DNA from: Firmicutes bacterium UBA993
GTDB taxonomy: Bacteria; Bacillota; Dethiobacteria; DTU022
Assembly: GCA_002292015.1 (NCBI GenBank)
Contig: DBBD01000097.1
Span: 1 to 5,817, forward strand
Direction of reading: 5' to 3'
DNA length: 5,817 nucleotides
Numbering within the stretch: position 1 is the stretch's first letter; every line of letters begins with the position of its first letter. The notes beneath the pieces were generated by a model that made no database searches, was not told the origin of the DNA, and saw only the letters and a program-made list of their open reading frames with translations. The translations under genes were made by a program, and so were the position numbers. This document shows positions 5,432 through 5,817 of this stretch, piece by piece.

Positions 5432-5817
5432 ATGGATCATATACACAGGAGAAGAGCCGGAGTAAAAGTATCGTTAGCTTTGCTCTTAGTCTTTGGCTTG
5501 CTGATCTTGCTGGCTTCGGCTGTTTCATCTCTGATGCCTGGCGATGTCAATTCTGATGGCGTCGTTGATATCCGCGATCTGGTTCTGGTTCAAAGACACA
5601 TCCTTGGGTTTCAGCCGCCGCTTACTGCTGTGCAGTTAACTGCTGCCGATGTTAACGGCGATGGAATAATCAACGTGGTTGACGTCAACCTGGGGATGCA
5701 GTTTGTGCAGGGCCACATCATCAGTTTTCCGACCCGTCAGCTGCATGCTCCCGTATTGATCGCGCCGGTTGAAGGCGCTTCTGTTGAAGGCTCAATGATC
5801 AGTTTCCAGTGGGGAGC
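5432..5817 (+). CDS. Secreted dockerin-domain protein, N-terminal part (cut by window end)
   Basis: From the ATG at 5432 (GTGAGG at 5418-5423, eight bases upstream) the frame stays open to the window end, giving 128 codons. Residues 1-33 are a signal peptide (HRRR then a Leu-rich core and ASAVSS). Residues about 36-96 form a type I-like dockerin with two EF-hand-like calcium loops: D38, N40, D42, D46, D49 (PGDVNSDGVVDIRD) and D73, N75, D77, N81, D84 (ADVNGDGIINVVD). Each loop is followed by a helix. After a short linker, residues about 104-128 (APVLIAPVEGASVEGSMISFQW) look like the first strands of an immunoglobulin- or fibronectin-like domain. A dockerin at the N-terminus, directly after the signal peptide, is less usual than a C-terminal one. 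Placed right after two cohesin genes, it is a likely binding partner for them. Confidence 0.88.
   Translation, partial: MDHIHRRRAGVKVSLALLLVFGLLILLASAVSSLMPGDVNSDGVVDIRDLVLVQRHILGFQPPLTAVQLTAADVNGDGIINVVDVNLGMQFVQGHIISFPTRQLHAPVLIAPVEGASVEGSMISFQWG

Overview
The window looks like a piece of a Gram-positive, Clostridia-like chromosome. Gene starts carry GGAGG-type ribosome binding sites, GC content is moderate, and all genes lie on the + strand. Every gene whose N-terminus is visible begins with a Sec-type signal peptide. The style of the surface proteins recalls Peptococcaceae and related spore-forming anaerobes, but this placement is an inference and no marker gene is present.

Layout: (1) the C-terminal end of a protein with a Pro-Ala linker (3-251). 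(2) A 605-residue cell-wall hydrolase, starting with GTG 32 bases later, which joins a glucosaminidase domain, an SH3b domain and a zinc amidase (284-2101). (3) A 405-base gap with a good sigma-A-type promoter, a possible second one, and several RNA hairpins that look like a structured leader. (4) A small surface protein with two alpha-helical repeats, a Pro-rich linker and a C-terminal PPTGG-hydrophobic-basic tail (2507-3199). (5) A protein with one cohesin domain, two copies of the same helical repeat and the same PPTGG tail (3335-4339). (6) A 239-base gap with two copies of a CCCTCT...GAGGG repeat element and a strong GC-only hairpin. (7) A second single-cohesin protein held by a plain C-terminal membrane helix (4579-5325). 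(8) The start of a secreted dockerin protein, cut by the window end (5432 onward).

Together genes 4 to 8 read as a small cohesin-dockerin surface-assembly locus. Two cohesins are displayed on the cell by two different anchors. A dockerin protein is encoded directly downstream as a possible cargo or adaptor, and a cohesin-free relative carries the same stalk-like repeats and sorting tail. No glycoside hydrolase for plant polysaccharide is seen, so this need not be a cellulosome. The noncanonical PPTGG sorting tail, shared by two neighbouring proteins, is the most distinctive signal. A 9-G tract lying exactly in one of these tails could switch anchoring on or off by slippage.
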